Shown here: positions 1 through 9,891 of the stretch, in pieces
How the letters are laid out: each line of letters begins with the position of its first letter
Numbering within the stretch: position 1 is the first letter of the stretch
Notes under the pieces: model-generated
The model's database searches: none
What the model saw: the letters and a program-made list of their open reading frames with translations, nothing else
Told to the model about the DNA's origin: nothing
Assembly: GCA_036365145.1 (NCBI GenBank)
Contig: JAEOAD010000031.1
Span: forward strand, 7,970,001-8,034,000
DNA length: 64,000 nucleotides
From: Orientallactaga sibirica
Lineage: Eukaryota > Chordata > Mammalia > Rodentia > Dipodidae
Direction: 5' to 3'
Translations under genes and position numbers: made by a program

Positions 1-487
1 TCTTTTCTGGTTAGGATAGAGCGTCTCAGCACCTGACAAGCACAGGTGTGTGTGTGTGTGTGCGCACAAGTAGCTCCTTCCTGGCATGAGCTTTGGAACT
101 GATCAGGAAACAGGCACAGATGCTGTCTCTCCCATCTGTTGGCTACACGATCTGACTGTTCCTTTCTGCGTCTGGGGGCAGGGTCCCAGATGTGGGGCTG
201 GTTTGCCATGGTCCCTGGCACACAGATGCTTGTAGACTGGTGTGCCAAGATGCTGGCATGCTGCAGTTGCCAGCCCAAGCCATCCCTGGCTCCCTAGGCT
301 CACAGGTCTGTCTCTCCATGCCTGAATGCCATGGAACTGTTACTCCAGACAGTTTGTTTATAATGCTAAACATATCAGATAATTGAAAGCTAATGCTGCT
401 GTCTGGATCACTAGACATGATACGCCCAGATAACAAATCAATTTCCTCATTGCCCTACAAGGCTTTGGAGTTAAATAAACGCATGCC

Positions 488-530
<43 letters not shown>

Positions 531-1950
531 GACACATTCATGCATGTGGGTTCCAATGCTGACACGTTAAGAAATGAATTTCCAGCTAATCTTTCCAGCA
601 CCCTATTTATGCTTTAGTTGAGGCCTTCCTCTGAGCCCTAAGTTTATCAGGGAACAATCTGGAGAGAGTGGACACCTGTATGCAGCCTTGTTGTCTGAAG
701 CTCTTGAGTTCTATGTTGCGGGAGTAAGGTACTCATATATAGAACAAATGACTGGGAACAGCAGCTTCAACTGCCTGTTGCTAGGGGACATGCCAAGAAC
801 AGATGGTGGTGTTCACTTAGGTACTGCTGAGTAAATGGGACTTGTGACTTCACCTCCACGAAGACTTGACTTATCTGGTAACCTGAATTATACCCAGAAA
901 GGAGGTGAGAAACAAATCGTAGGAAGGGTAAATACCTACTTGTGTGGGTATGTAAGAATTATTTTGTACTCTAAGCTTCTTATCCAAATCCCATTTACTC
1001 TTACTTACCGTGCAATTTCAATGATAGCAATGGAACCAGCTGTTTGTTACTCCACTGCAGTGTATGTGCTCGGAATGAGGGACAGAGGCATTGCTCTTCT
1101 GACTCTTCCACTCCAGCTTTCAGTGAGGAGATGGAGGACTGCACAGGCTCGAGGGACTGGCCCAAGGACATCCAGGTCTCAACTCTAGGATGGTGGCATC
1201 TTCAGGCCAACCCACCTTCAGCCACCAGCTTTTAGTCGGTGGGCTCCGAGAGGCCTCGGAGGAGACTGGCTGGCCGCAGAACGCTCATTGGAAGGAAGGA
1301 GGGACCCCAGGGGCAGCTGCTCCAAAGGGGATCCATAGCCTGATATCAAGGGAGCCAGAAAGTTGCTCAAATTGGATGTAAAAAGACATTTGAGTCAGAA
1401 ATCACACGACAGTAGGGCGATTTGGGCCAAGGGAACAAGTTCTATAGTTTTCATAGGTGTCAGCCCAGCAGACTAGTGAGGTTGGTCTTGGTGACCCAAG
1501 GCCATCAAACAACTGTTAATCGTGCTCTGTCCACTGTGCTTATGAAGGCAAGGGAGTGTGTCACACATTTTAGTGGCGGGGGGCAGGGCGGGCATCCAGC
1601 AAGGAAGTTGAAATGCAAAGGTTTTGCATTTGAATTTAGTTGTCTGGAAAATCTGGTTATGAAGAACGGCTCATTACTAGCCGTGTGGAGTCACAGCAAA
1701 AGGAACAGCAATGGGATGGGAAGGAAGGAGAAGGAAAAGGTTGGAAGAATGCCTGCAGGAAGAAAGTTCCCAAGACCCACCAACCAAGCTCCTACCTTGC
1801 CAAGTACCCACATGACCAGGGAAGCTCTACAAAGTGAAAGGCATCCTGCCTCCCTTGTGGGCTTCTTTACACCTTAGTTTCCTGTAGGTGACAGCTGAGT
1901 TCTAGAGCTTTCTGGATAGAGGATTGATAAATTAATACCTGCATGATATG
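1..1950. other. NTRK3 intron, mostly unique sequence
   Basis: This intronic sequence lies upstream of the first visible exon. It holds a short TG run near 47-62 and the longer (GT)n at 491-528. No exon with good splice sites or known protein similarity is evident. Short ORFs here look random. Confidence 0.6.
491..528. repeat. (GT)n microsatellite
   Basis: An uninterrupted run of about 19 GT units. Confidence 0.95.
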
Positions 1951-2194
1951 TTTTTTTTTTTTTTTTGAGAGACACAGAGAGAAAGAGGGACAGAGAGAGA
2001 GAAGGAGAGGAAGACAGATCGAGAGTGGGCGCGCCAGCAGCCTCTCAGCGGCTGTGAACAAAATCCAGATGTGTGCGCCCCCTTGTAGTCCAGTGTCACT
2101 TTGCATCTGGCTAAATGTGGGACCTGGAGATTGGAAACGGGGTTCTTAGGCTTAGCAGGCAGGCGCCTTAACCGCTAAGCCATCTCTCCAGCCC
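1951..2194 (-). mobile_element. DIP-type SINE
   Basis: This is a tRNA-derived SINE in minus orientation. The poly(T) at 1951-1966 is the A tail, followed by the GA-rich region and ending at the reverse complement of the GGGCTGGAGAGATGGCTTAG head. ATATGTTTTT occurs on both sides as a target-site duplication. Confidence 0.88.
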
Positions 2195-2516
2195 AATTAT
2201 ATGTTTTTAATTAAAGTATGGACCACACAGTCTGTACCGTTTTAATTTTTAGATGCTTAGAGATTGCCAGTTCATTTCCATATTGGCCCAAGCAGAACAG
2301 AAAGAGGAAGAGATAGCTGTGGAACCAAAATATGATCTCATTTGTTCTAGCACAAGGGGTTTTGGTATTCTGTGTGGGTATATCAATTAATATTGAATTA
2401 TCTCTTGTCTCATTCCACAGTGGGATATGAAACAGAACCCTTGGTTCTGGATCTCCAGGTCTTGGAGTTGCTATTATGAAACACTGAGAGTGATTACATT
2501 TCTCTAGATATCTTAT

Positions 2517-2676
2517 TTCTTTATTTATTTATTAGAGAGAGAGAATGGGTGCACAAATGAACTCCGGATGCATGTGCCACCATGTGCAGCTGGCTTATGT
2601 GGGTACTGGGGAATTGAACCTGGGTCCTTTGGCTTTGTAGGCAAGTGCCTTAACTGCTAAGCCATCTCTCCAGCCC
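2517..2676 (-). mobile_element. DIP-type SINE
   Basis: The element has a TTTATTTATTTATTAGAGAG tail and a GCCATCTCTCCAGCCC head, so it is minus. The CT-rich middle is short. Confidence 0.85.
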
Positions 2677-2769
2677 TGAGAGAGACCCTGCACAGGCATT
2701 GCCTGACTCAGTCCCATCTAAGCCTGTCTGACAGCATATTCTGTAATCACAGAGGTCCACCTTGATTTC

Positions 2770-3395
2770 CTGGTTGTGTGTTTGGCAGGGGGAGAAGGGT
2801 GTGGTGTTTATGCATGTGTGGGTGCACGTGTGTTTGCAGGTGCACATATACCTGTGTACTCATGCATGGGAAGGCCAGAGGTCAATGTTGGGTGTCATCC
2901 TCAATTGCTCTTCCACCTCATCTTTTGGACACAGAGCCAGCATTCACTGATTCTGCCTGACTACCTAGCCAGCGAGTCTCAGGTATCTTTCTCTCTGCCT
3001 CCTCAGTGCTCGGATTACAGGTCCACTCTGCAATGCCTGTTTTTTTAAAATTATTTTATTTATTTTTGGAGAGAGACAGAGAGAGACAGAGAGGGAGAAG
3101 GAGACAAAGAATGGGCGCGCCAGCAGTCTCTCAGCTGCTGTGAACGAAATCCAGATGTGTGCGCCCCCTTGTGGGCAAGTGCAGCATTGCTCCCTTGCGT
3201 CACTGCATCTGGCTAAACGTGGGACCTGAAGATTGGCACCGCTGGAGATTGGAACCAGGTTCTTAGGCTTAGCAGGCAGGCACCTTAACCGCTAAGCCAT
3301 CTCTCCAGCCCAATGCTTGGCTTTTATACATGAGCTGGGGATCTGAGCTCAGGTTCTCATGCTTGTGTGGCAAGTGCTTACCCACTGAGCTGCGC
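2770..3395 (-). mobile_element. B4-type SINE split by a DIP insertion
   Basis: A GTGTGCACGTG-type flank, GAGGTCAATGTTGGGTGTCATCC, and the B1-like part CCTCAGTGCTCGGATTACAG run to 3044. After the DIP copy the tRNA-like head resumes (CTCAGGTTCTCATGCTTGTG) to about 3395. The order matches an antisense B4 element. Confidence 0.7.
3045..3311 (-). mobile_element. DIP-type SINE inside B4
   Basis: This is a minus-orientation copy with a T/A-rich tail at 3045-3066 and its head ending CAGCCC at 3311. AATGCCTG and AATGCTTG flank it. GATTGGCACCGCTGGAGATT suggests a small internal duplication near the B box. Confidence 0.87.
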
Positions 3396-3611
3396 CTGAA
3401 AACTGGTTCTGGCTCCAGGGGTCCGTATTATTGTGGACTGTGACACACTTTCTCTCTCTGGAACGGGGGTGTTCATGAGCTCTTGGCATAGTGGTAGAAG
3501 GCAGTGGGGAGCAGGTGAACAGGGATAAGACATGGAGCGGGTTGTCTGATGGATATAGGAAAAGGCTCTTGACCAGTGGATGCCGTCTGTATTTGGCGAG
3601 AAGAGACTATC

Positions 3612-3612
3612 A

Positions 3613-3644
<32 letters not shown>

Positions 3645-3654
3645 CCTACCTATA
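3612..3654. repeat. (TCTG)n(TCTA)n microsatellite
   Basis: The tetranucleotide run changes from TCTG to TCTA, just 5' of the T-rich end of a B1. Confidence 0.92.
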
Positions 3655-3661
3655 ATCTATA

Positions 3662-3805
3662 ATTTTTTTGAGGTAGAGTCTCACTCTAGCCCAGGCTGAC
3701 CAGAACTCACTCTGTAGTTCCAGGCTGGCCTCCAACTCACATCGATCTTCCTACCTCTGCCTGCCACATGCTGAGGTTAAAGGCGTGTGTGCCATGATGC
3801 CCGGC
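3662..3805 (-). mobile_element. B1 SINE
   Basis: A 7SL-derived B1 in minus orientation: TTTTTTTGAGGTAGAGTCTC at the tail and GGCGTGTGTGCCATGATGCC at the head. Confidence 0.88.
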
Positions 3806-4097
3806 AAGACTTTTAACTGTTTCTAGAGTTTGTAGCATAGCTTGGGCTATAGACTAGAAGGCTAAAGCGCCCCCTCATTTATTCTCAAGTCATGCCTTTG
3901 ACTTGAGAGGGTCCTGGGAACCATGGCCTTGGAATTTCTCCTGTAGCCTACAGTTATTCACCTGGGGCAGGCCTTTTCTATTTTCAGCCTCAAGGCCTTG
4001 TGGTGTTTGCTGTAAAGCAGTCAGTTTCAAAAGCGGTGTTTTAAGCCACAGGACTTGTGCTTTGGTGGCAATCTGAGGTAGGGGTTTTCTGTCATAA

Positions 4098-4274
4098 AGC
4101 AGGGGTCTCCACCTCCGAGCCAAGGACTTCTGGGGCTGATTTTTTGTAATGGGCTGTCCTGGCCACTACCCACTAGATGCTAGTGTTGCCCTTTCCCTGG
4201 TGACAACCAGGAATGTGCAGATGTGACCAAGTATCTCCCAGGAGGCAAAGTCACCTCCTCTTGAGAACTGCTGG
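4098..4274 (-). mobile_element. MER5A-like hAT fragment
   Basis: CCACTAGATGCTAGTGTTGCC, GTGACAACCAGGAATGTGCAG and the end TTGAGAACTGCTG follow the order of an ancient mammalian MER5A-like nonautonomous hAT element. Confidence 0.6.
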
Positions 4275-4620
4275 GTTAAAACCCCAAAGTGGAGACAGTT
4301 GATTTAAAGTGAAGGAGCGCCTCTGGGTACAGCTATGTCATCACTCCACCCTTCTCCTCTCGTCCCTGGTTAAAGCAGGGACACTCAGGTGGTGAGCAAG
4401 GCTTTAGGTCCCCATGGCTGGTCATGACTGTCCCACTTTCTGCTGTCTTCCCAGCATTGCTCTGAGCTCTCCTGTCTTCCTCACCCCTATTGTGGGCTTT
4501 GTGAGAGGTCTCTGCAGGGATGAGCCCATCCACTATGGGTCATTGCTCCCCATGGGGTTCAAGACCCGACCTTCCTTTAGAAATGCATACTTACTGATCC
4601 AAGGACAAAACAAACGCTCT

Positions 4621-4786
4621 GAGCGGGGCATGGTGATGCACACCTCTAATCTCAGCACTCGGGGTAGGAGGATCACCATGAGTTCCAAGCCACCCTGAGA
4701 CTACACAGTGAATTCTAGGTTAGCCTGAGCTAGAGTGAGACCCTACCTCGAAAAGGCAAATAAATAAATAAATAAATAAATAACAG
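4621..4786 (+). mobile_element. B1 SINE
   Basis: The plus-orientation B1 begins GAGCGGGGCATGGTGATGCA and ends in an (AAAT)n tail. Confidence 0.9.
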
Positions 4787-5402
4787 AACAACAACAAAAA
4801 AGCTCTGTGAAAACAACCCGAGTGCCCAGGAAAGCACTGAAAACATAGAACCACATGTGATGGCATGAGGCATCATGTCTGCTATTTGTTACTAACCAAA
4901 CCAAGCATACCCTCCCACCTCAGTCTGTTTATGTGTTATACTCTGTAGAGGCAGCCCTTTTCCATATAAACTCATGGCCTCCTAAGAGCAGCCAGCAGCG
5001 TTACCATAACTGACCTCCCTGGTCTAGTACCAAGTGGTGAGTCATCGGAAGACTTGGCAGGCCCAGGCCGACATCATTTCTAAATGTCAAGGCTGCACCT
5101 TTCCTGGCCTGGTCCTCCTTGGCCCGGTTTTCATTGCACGATGGGTACTGTCTTGAACTTGTTTACCTGGAGGTGATGGAAGACAGGTTTCCTGTCCCTC
5201 CATTCTTCTATCACATCTTAAAAAAAAAAAAATCAGTGATCACCCCACCCTTTTATAATTCTTAAAAACAAATGGCCAAGAAATGACAACTTCTGGCAGA
5301 AGCATGATGCCATTTGTACTTGAAACCTGGGAAGACATCTCAGCTGTGGTAGAGATAAGGAAAAAATAATCCCCATGCTAGTACTTTCTGAGAACTTTTT
5401 TT
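4787..5402. other. Unique intronic sequence
   Basis: I recognise no gene or repeat here apart from a poly(A) run at 5219-5232. Confidence 0.5.
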
Positions 5403-5702
5403 TTACATGTATGCGTATCAGTTTATGTGTGTGCAGTGGCCAGAGGACAACCTTGGGTGTGTCATTCCTCAGATAGTCTGTCCACATCTTTTGGAGACAG
5501 GGCTTTCATTGGCTTAGTGCTCACCAATTAAGCTAGACTGGCTGGCCAATGAGCCCCGGGTGTCCATCTGTGTCTACCTCCCCAGCACTGAGAATACAAG
5601 CCTGCACCACCACGTCTGGCATTTTCATGTGACTACTGGGGATTGAACTTGGGTCCTTATGTATGTGAGGTGCTTTTTCTACTGATCTATCTCCCCAGCC
5701 CC
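5403..5702 (-). mobile_element. B4-type SINE
   Basis: The antisense B4 has a GT-rich flank, GAGGACAACCTTGGGTGTGTC, a B1-like middle (CTCCCCAGCACTGAGAATACA) and a tRNA-like head ending CTATCTCCCCAGCCC. Confidence 0.78.
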
Positions 5703-5730
5703 ATTCTGAGAACTTCAGTGTGACTGGCAT

Positions 5731-5933
5731 TTCCTTCCCTCCCTCCCTTCCTTCGTTCCCTCCCTCCCTCTTTCCTTCCCCCTTCCTTCCTTCCTTCCTT
5801 CCTTCCTTCCTTCCTTCCTTCCTTCTTTTGTTCCCTCCCTCCCTCCCTCTTTCCTTCCTTCCTTCCTTCCTTCCTTCCTTCCTTCCTTCCTTCCTTCCTT
5901 CCTTCCTTCCTCCCTTCCCTCCCTCCCTCCTTC

Positions 5934-5964
<31 letters not shown>

Positions 5965-5987
5965 TTCTTTCTTTCTTTCTCTCTTTT

Positions 5988-6043
<56 letters not shown>

Positions 6044-6196
6044 TCCCTTTCTCTGTCCTCCCTCCATTCCCTTCCTCTCCATCTCTTTCTCTTTTTCTCT
6101 ATCCTTCCCTTCCCTTTCCTCCCCCTTCCTCCCCTTCTTCCCTCCTCCTTCCCTCTTTTTCTTTTGTTCTTTCTTTCTTCTTTATTTTTCTCTTTT
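5731..6196. repeat. Long polypyrimidine tract (CCTT/TTCT)n
   Basis: More than 440 bp of almost pure C/T on the + strand begins as (CCTT)n with CCCT blocks, changes to (TTTC)n at about 5934, and ends in mixed CT. The 230- and 171-residue ORFs across it are Lys/Arg/Glu or Pro/Ser/Phe repeats without biological meaning. Confidence 0.97.
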
Positions 6197-6282
6197 ATAT
6201 TATTGGTACTGGGAACTGAACACATGAGGTTTTGAGTACGCTAGGTAAGGTCTCTACCACCAAGCTACATCCTCAGAGCCAC
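6197..6282 (-). mobile_element. ID-like tRNA SINE fragment
   Basis: TTGGTACTGGGAACTGAACA to CTCTACCACCAAGCTACATC is the reverse of an ID-type tRNA-derived head. The long CT tract follows its tail side. Confidence 0.6.
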
Positions 6283-6447
6283 AGCAATTCTTAGACATAC
6301 TTCTTCAAGGCTTCTGTTGTAGTTAGGAGACAGACATTTTATTACCCCATTTGACACCTGAGAAAATTGAGGCACAGACAAGTGAAATGGCCTGGACGGG
6401 CTGTCAGGTGAAGGTGCTGGAAGCCTGGGTCTAAGCAATGGTTGACA

Positions 6448-7004
6448 ATGTTTTTTTCTGTAAAGGGTCAGAGAGTAAATACCCTATGCTTTCCAGGCCA
6501 TATGGTCTCTGCAGCAATGATTCAATTCTCTTTGTCACTTGAAAGTAACTATAGATGATAGTAAGTGACCAGATATGAAGATGGAAATGTGAACTTCATC
6601 CAACTTTCACAGGTCACAATATAGGATTTTTCTTTTGATTTTTTTTTTTTTTTGAGGGAGATAGAAAGAAGAGGTAGAGAGAGAATGGACACGCCAGGGC
6701 TTCTCAGGGTTGTTGTGAATGAACTCCAGACACATGTGCCCCCTTGTGGCATGTGCGACATTGCATGCTTGCATCACTTTTGTGTCTGGCTAAACGTTGG
6801 GTCTGGAGATTTGAACAAGTGTTCTTAGGCTTTGCAGGCAGGCGCCTTCACTGCTAAGTCATCTCTACAGCCCTCTTTTGATTTTTTTAAAAAAATAAAA
6901 CGTGAAAATGATCTTAGCTCTTGGGCTATACAAATTCAGGCAGTGGGCTGGATTTGGCCTCCATCTAGTAGTTTGCCAACTGCTATTCCAGAGCCAAACT
7001 TTTA
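6448..7004. mobile_element. Ancient hAT-type fragment split by a DIP insertion
   Basis: TTTTTTTCTGTAAAGGGTCAGAGAGTAAAT opens the left part and CTTGGGCTATACAAATTCAG to TAGTTTGCCAACTGCTATTC ends the right part. Together they resemble a common mammalian Charlie-type DNA element, interrupted at 6641-6873. The exact family name is uncertain. Confidence 0.6.
6641..6873 (-). mobile_element. DIP-type SINE with perfect duplication
   Basis: A minus-orientation DIP copy with a T tail, flanked by TCTTTTGATTTTTTT at 6631 onward and 6874 onward. Confidence 0.92.
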
Positions 7005-8944
7005 GCCACAGGAATCTGTGGCAGTAAAAAATGCCATTCACGGACTGAAGAGAACTCATCTCCAACAGAAGAAGTGGGAGCTGACATATTATTCACCAGA
7101 GGTCTCCACACCAAGGGTTCATTCATTTCCTGGCCACATCTCAGTGAATGTCAGTCTTGGACAGTCCATTCGTAAGCACAGAATATGAGGGCTGAAGTGA
7201 GTGAAGTTTTCAAATGCAATAATGATTGACATCTCTGCCATCATGAAACACAGTTATAGAATGCTAATAGGGGCCGAGAAAAATGATTTCACTTATTTAA
7301 ACAATTTGATTGACACCCACTTGTTGGGAGCCGATTCATGCAAGAAGTCAGACTTCCATATTAGACTAGTATGCTGCATCAACACTGTGATCTACTTGGT
7401 ATTTGACATGACCCATGTCCTGGTCATATGCTGGGGGGACTTAGTTGCATAGGTAGCCCTACCCCTCCTGGCTTTCTTTTACATCTGGACTGTTGCCAGC
7501 ATTCCTACCTTAGTGGAATCAGACCAAGGAAACTACCCTGCAGCCTCGAGGCTTCCAGGAAGAAAGCTTTGGAGTTGGAGTCCAATGCCAACCCTGGCCA
7601 CCTGGTCCATGTTCCCAGCAGATGCCAGTGTCTCTGGCTTCTCAGCAAGGGCTCTGGGAGAATGTGCTACAAAACAGGCTCTTGGCCTACCTTGTCACTG
7701 CGTGGCTCTGAAATTCTGCCAGTGGTCTCAGCAGCCGCAGCCCTGCTGCCTTCTTGGCTCTGAGTAGACTGGGTAGCAGATGGCAGCATCATCGGTGTGG
7801 TGAAGCTGGCTAGGAGGCGTCTGGGGAAGATGGAGGTTGCTTTTCTGACCCGAGGATGCTTTGTGCTCTCTCTGCAGTCTTCATTGACATGTGCTAAGAC
7901 CTTTGGGGCATTAACCAGACAGTTACATCCCAGGGGTAGAGATGCATAGGATAAGATCTTTTCCTAAGACTTTGGTACCCAGTGGATAGCAGGTGTGGAT
8001 GGACGGTTGTCTTTCACATAGATTCAGGACAAGGAAAAGCTTTGGCAATCAGCAATGTAATTAGTTTCAACTTGGGCATCCCCCAAGGCAGTGGGATGGA
8101 TATTTGTTCCTTGTTACTGTTACAGACCTAACAAAAGATCAGACCAGTACCCATGATAAGCCTTCTCGCGAACAGTGATCTCAAGTTTGTTTGCTTTGGG
8201 CTAGAGTTCATGCAATGGGCCATTGTGTCTTGATAGAAAACAAAGCTCTGGTGAACAGTGATGTGTATCTCTGATTAACAACTCTGGTAAGATACATTAA
8301 TGATTACTTAATAAATCCAGTCTGCTGGCTAGACATAGCTGTCCTTAAACACGATGTCTCTTGGGAGAAAGCTCTACAAAGAGATCTTTGTGATGAAAAG
8401 GGAGAAGAACTGCTGAGGTAGCATAGCATCTCCTTCACAAATGAAGAAACAAGAGGCCCAGAGAGATGAAAGCGCCTGCTTGAAGCCACTTCACTCAAGA
8501 GCGTGGCTCTCAGAGCACCGCCTCACATTCTTTCCACCACTCCAGGGTGCCTTTGGGTCCTTAGGGAGTTCCATCTCTCCCTAAGTCAGCTTGCCAGTTC
8601 AAGCCACTGGTTTTCTTGAGTTCCAGAATAGAATAGACCATGGCCACTCCAATGGAGCCGTCAGTTTCTGGTGATTGCCCGAGCCAGTCATATCCTTCTT
8701 GGCTTGGCTACCTACCTACCCAGGTTTCTAAAACCCAGTCATTTGTTTGGTATTCATGGGCAGGAATTAAGCAAACAAAATAGAAAATCCTGGATGGGGA
8801 CAGAAGAAAAGGGACCAGAGGGAAACTGAGTCAGGAAGAAATGTGAGGAGATGGGTTTGATCTCCAGATGGAGTTGGGGAGAGCTGCTTAACTCTCCATT
8901 CGTGGGTCAGGCACACTCAAGCCATGAACCGTTAATTCTCATGA
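7005..8944. other. NTRK3 intron, mostly unique sequence
   Basis: I see no exon or recent repeat. A weak MIR-like stretch lies at about 8420-8545 (CACAAATGAAGAAACAAGAG). The ORFs at 7201-7767 show no recognisable family. Confidence 0.5.
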
Positions 8945-9062
8945 TCAATTCCATCATCTAGATGGAGAAAACAAGCTCAGGGCATATTTGGTGACTTGTC
9001 AGAAGGCTGGTCCAAGATCCAAGGTCATGTCTGACTGTAAAGCTGATACCCTTCCTTTGACT
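8945..9062 (-). mobile_element. MIR-like fragment next to an exon
   Basis: The pattern ATCATCTAGATGGAGAAAAC, GGTGACTTGTCAGAAGGCTG and CTGACTGTAAAGCTGATACC resembles the antisense 3' half of an old MIR SINE. It ends about 34 bp before the exon at 9096. Confidence 0.45.
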
Positions 9063-9095
9063 TCCAGTGTCCTGACCTTGCCTCTCTTCCTGCAG

Positions 9096-9170
9096 ACACA
9101 TAGAAAACTGGCGCGGCCTGCACACTCTCAACGCTGTGGACATGGAGCTCTACACGGGGCTGCAGAAGCT
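9096..9170 (+). CDS. NTRK3: NTRK3 (TrkC) coding exon, end of LRR N-cap into LRR1
   Basis: This internal exon of the neurotrophin-3 receptor tyrosine kinase encodes HIENWRGLHTLNAVDMELYT and then GLQKL, corresponding to about residues 84-108 of mammalian TrkC. The preceding bases are a pyrimidine-rich tract ending TGCAG at 9091-9095, and GTGAGT follows at 9171. One base before the CAC codon completes a codon from the upstream exon, and the exon ends after CT of a Leu codon, so both flanking introns are phase 2. The 75-bp length matches the LRR exon pattern known for Trk genes. In the receptor this part joins the N-terminal cysteine cap to the first leucine-rich repeat of the extracellular domain. 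Human TrkC has Ser where this sequence has Gly (WRG). The upstream signal-peptide exon is not in the window. Confidence 0.96.
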
Positions 9171-9819
9171 GTGAGTGTGGAAGGACATAGGGAGGCTTTG
9201 CTGGAGGGAGTGGGGTGTCATCTGACCTCCTTTGTGGCAGAGCGCCAGGCGCGGCAAGCCTGCTGCCTATGCTTGCCATCTCAGGGGGCCTCTTGGGGGA
9301 AAAGGCTGACACAACCCTAGTCATGTCAGGGACAATTTTAGCCAGATGCCAGAGGGTTGCTTGTGGTTAGGGTTTCAAGGCAGCCTTGCACTCAGGCCTG
9401 CTGGGGCTGGGCTACTGTTCTTTCCTCGGCCCTGTGCTTGCCACAAGTCCCCATCCTATTGCTAGATTCCCGCCTGCCTCCTCCAGTGGACTTCAGTGCT
9501 GGTGGCTGTGGGGGCCCCAGGGTGGGGAGGGGAGAAGACACAGAGGGGCTGCGGCTCTGTTGTTTCTGTGCCAGGGGGAGCCCTCATCCTCGCCTGTTGG
9601 CCAGGGTGGGTAGAGGCCAGTGCCTTGCAATTGCCTGATCACATTCCAACCCTCTTGTGGGTCCCCAAGGGGTGTGGGTGCAGGTGGCCCTCACAGAGCC
9701 TGCAGTTATCTATGCAGGGTGACTTGTGATGAAGAGACACGGATGATCCGTGGGGGGCCTGCCCTCCTGTTGACCTTGGCCCCTGGAGCTCTGCTGACCT
9801 TCCTTTCTTCTTCACCCAG
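9171..9819 (+). other. NTRK3: Short NTRK3 intron (649 bp)
   Basis: This is a phase 2 intron from GTGAGT to CACCCAG. It is G/C-rich for the window and I see no repeat in it. Confidence 0.92.
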
Positions 9820-9891
9820 GACCATCAAGAATTCAGGACTCCGGAGCATCCAGCCTAGAGCCTTTGCCAAGAACCCCCATTTGCGCTACAT
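9820..9891 (+). CDS. NTRK3: NTRK3 (TrkC) coding exon, LRR1
   Basis: The exon encodes TIKNSGLRSIQPRAFAKNPH followed by LRYI, about residues 109-132 of TrkC, and looks identical to the human protein here. It lies between CACCCAG at 9813-9819 and the donor GTGAGT at 9892. The first G completes the split Leu codon from the previous exon, and the exon ends after AT of the next Ile codon, so it is a symmetric phase 2-2 exon of 72 bp. The Leu/Ile/Phe spacing (I-NSGL-SI-PRAF-NP-L) is the leucine-rich repeat signature. The LRRs form part of the receptor ectodomain; neurotrophin binding itself is attributed mainly to the membrane-proximal Ig-like domain encoded downstream. The intron before it is only 649 bp; the one after it is about 41.7 kb. 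Confidence 0.97.

Noticed and set aside
1422..1877. 151-codon plus-strand ORF
   Set aside because: No known similarity, no splice or promoter support, and low-complexity basic segments; most likely chance.
5533..6235. ORFs of 230, 171 and 131 codons
   Set aside because: They translate a CT/GA microsatellite into Lys-Glu-Arg or Pro-Ser-Phe repeats, with no start context or protein family.
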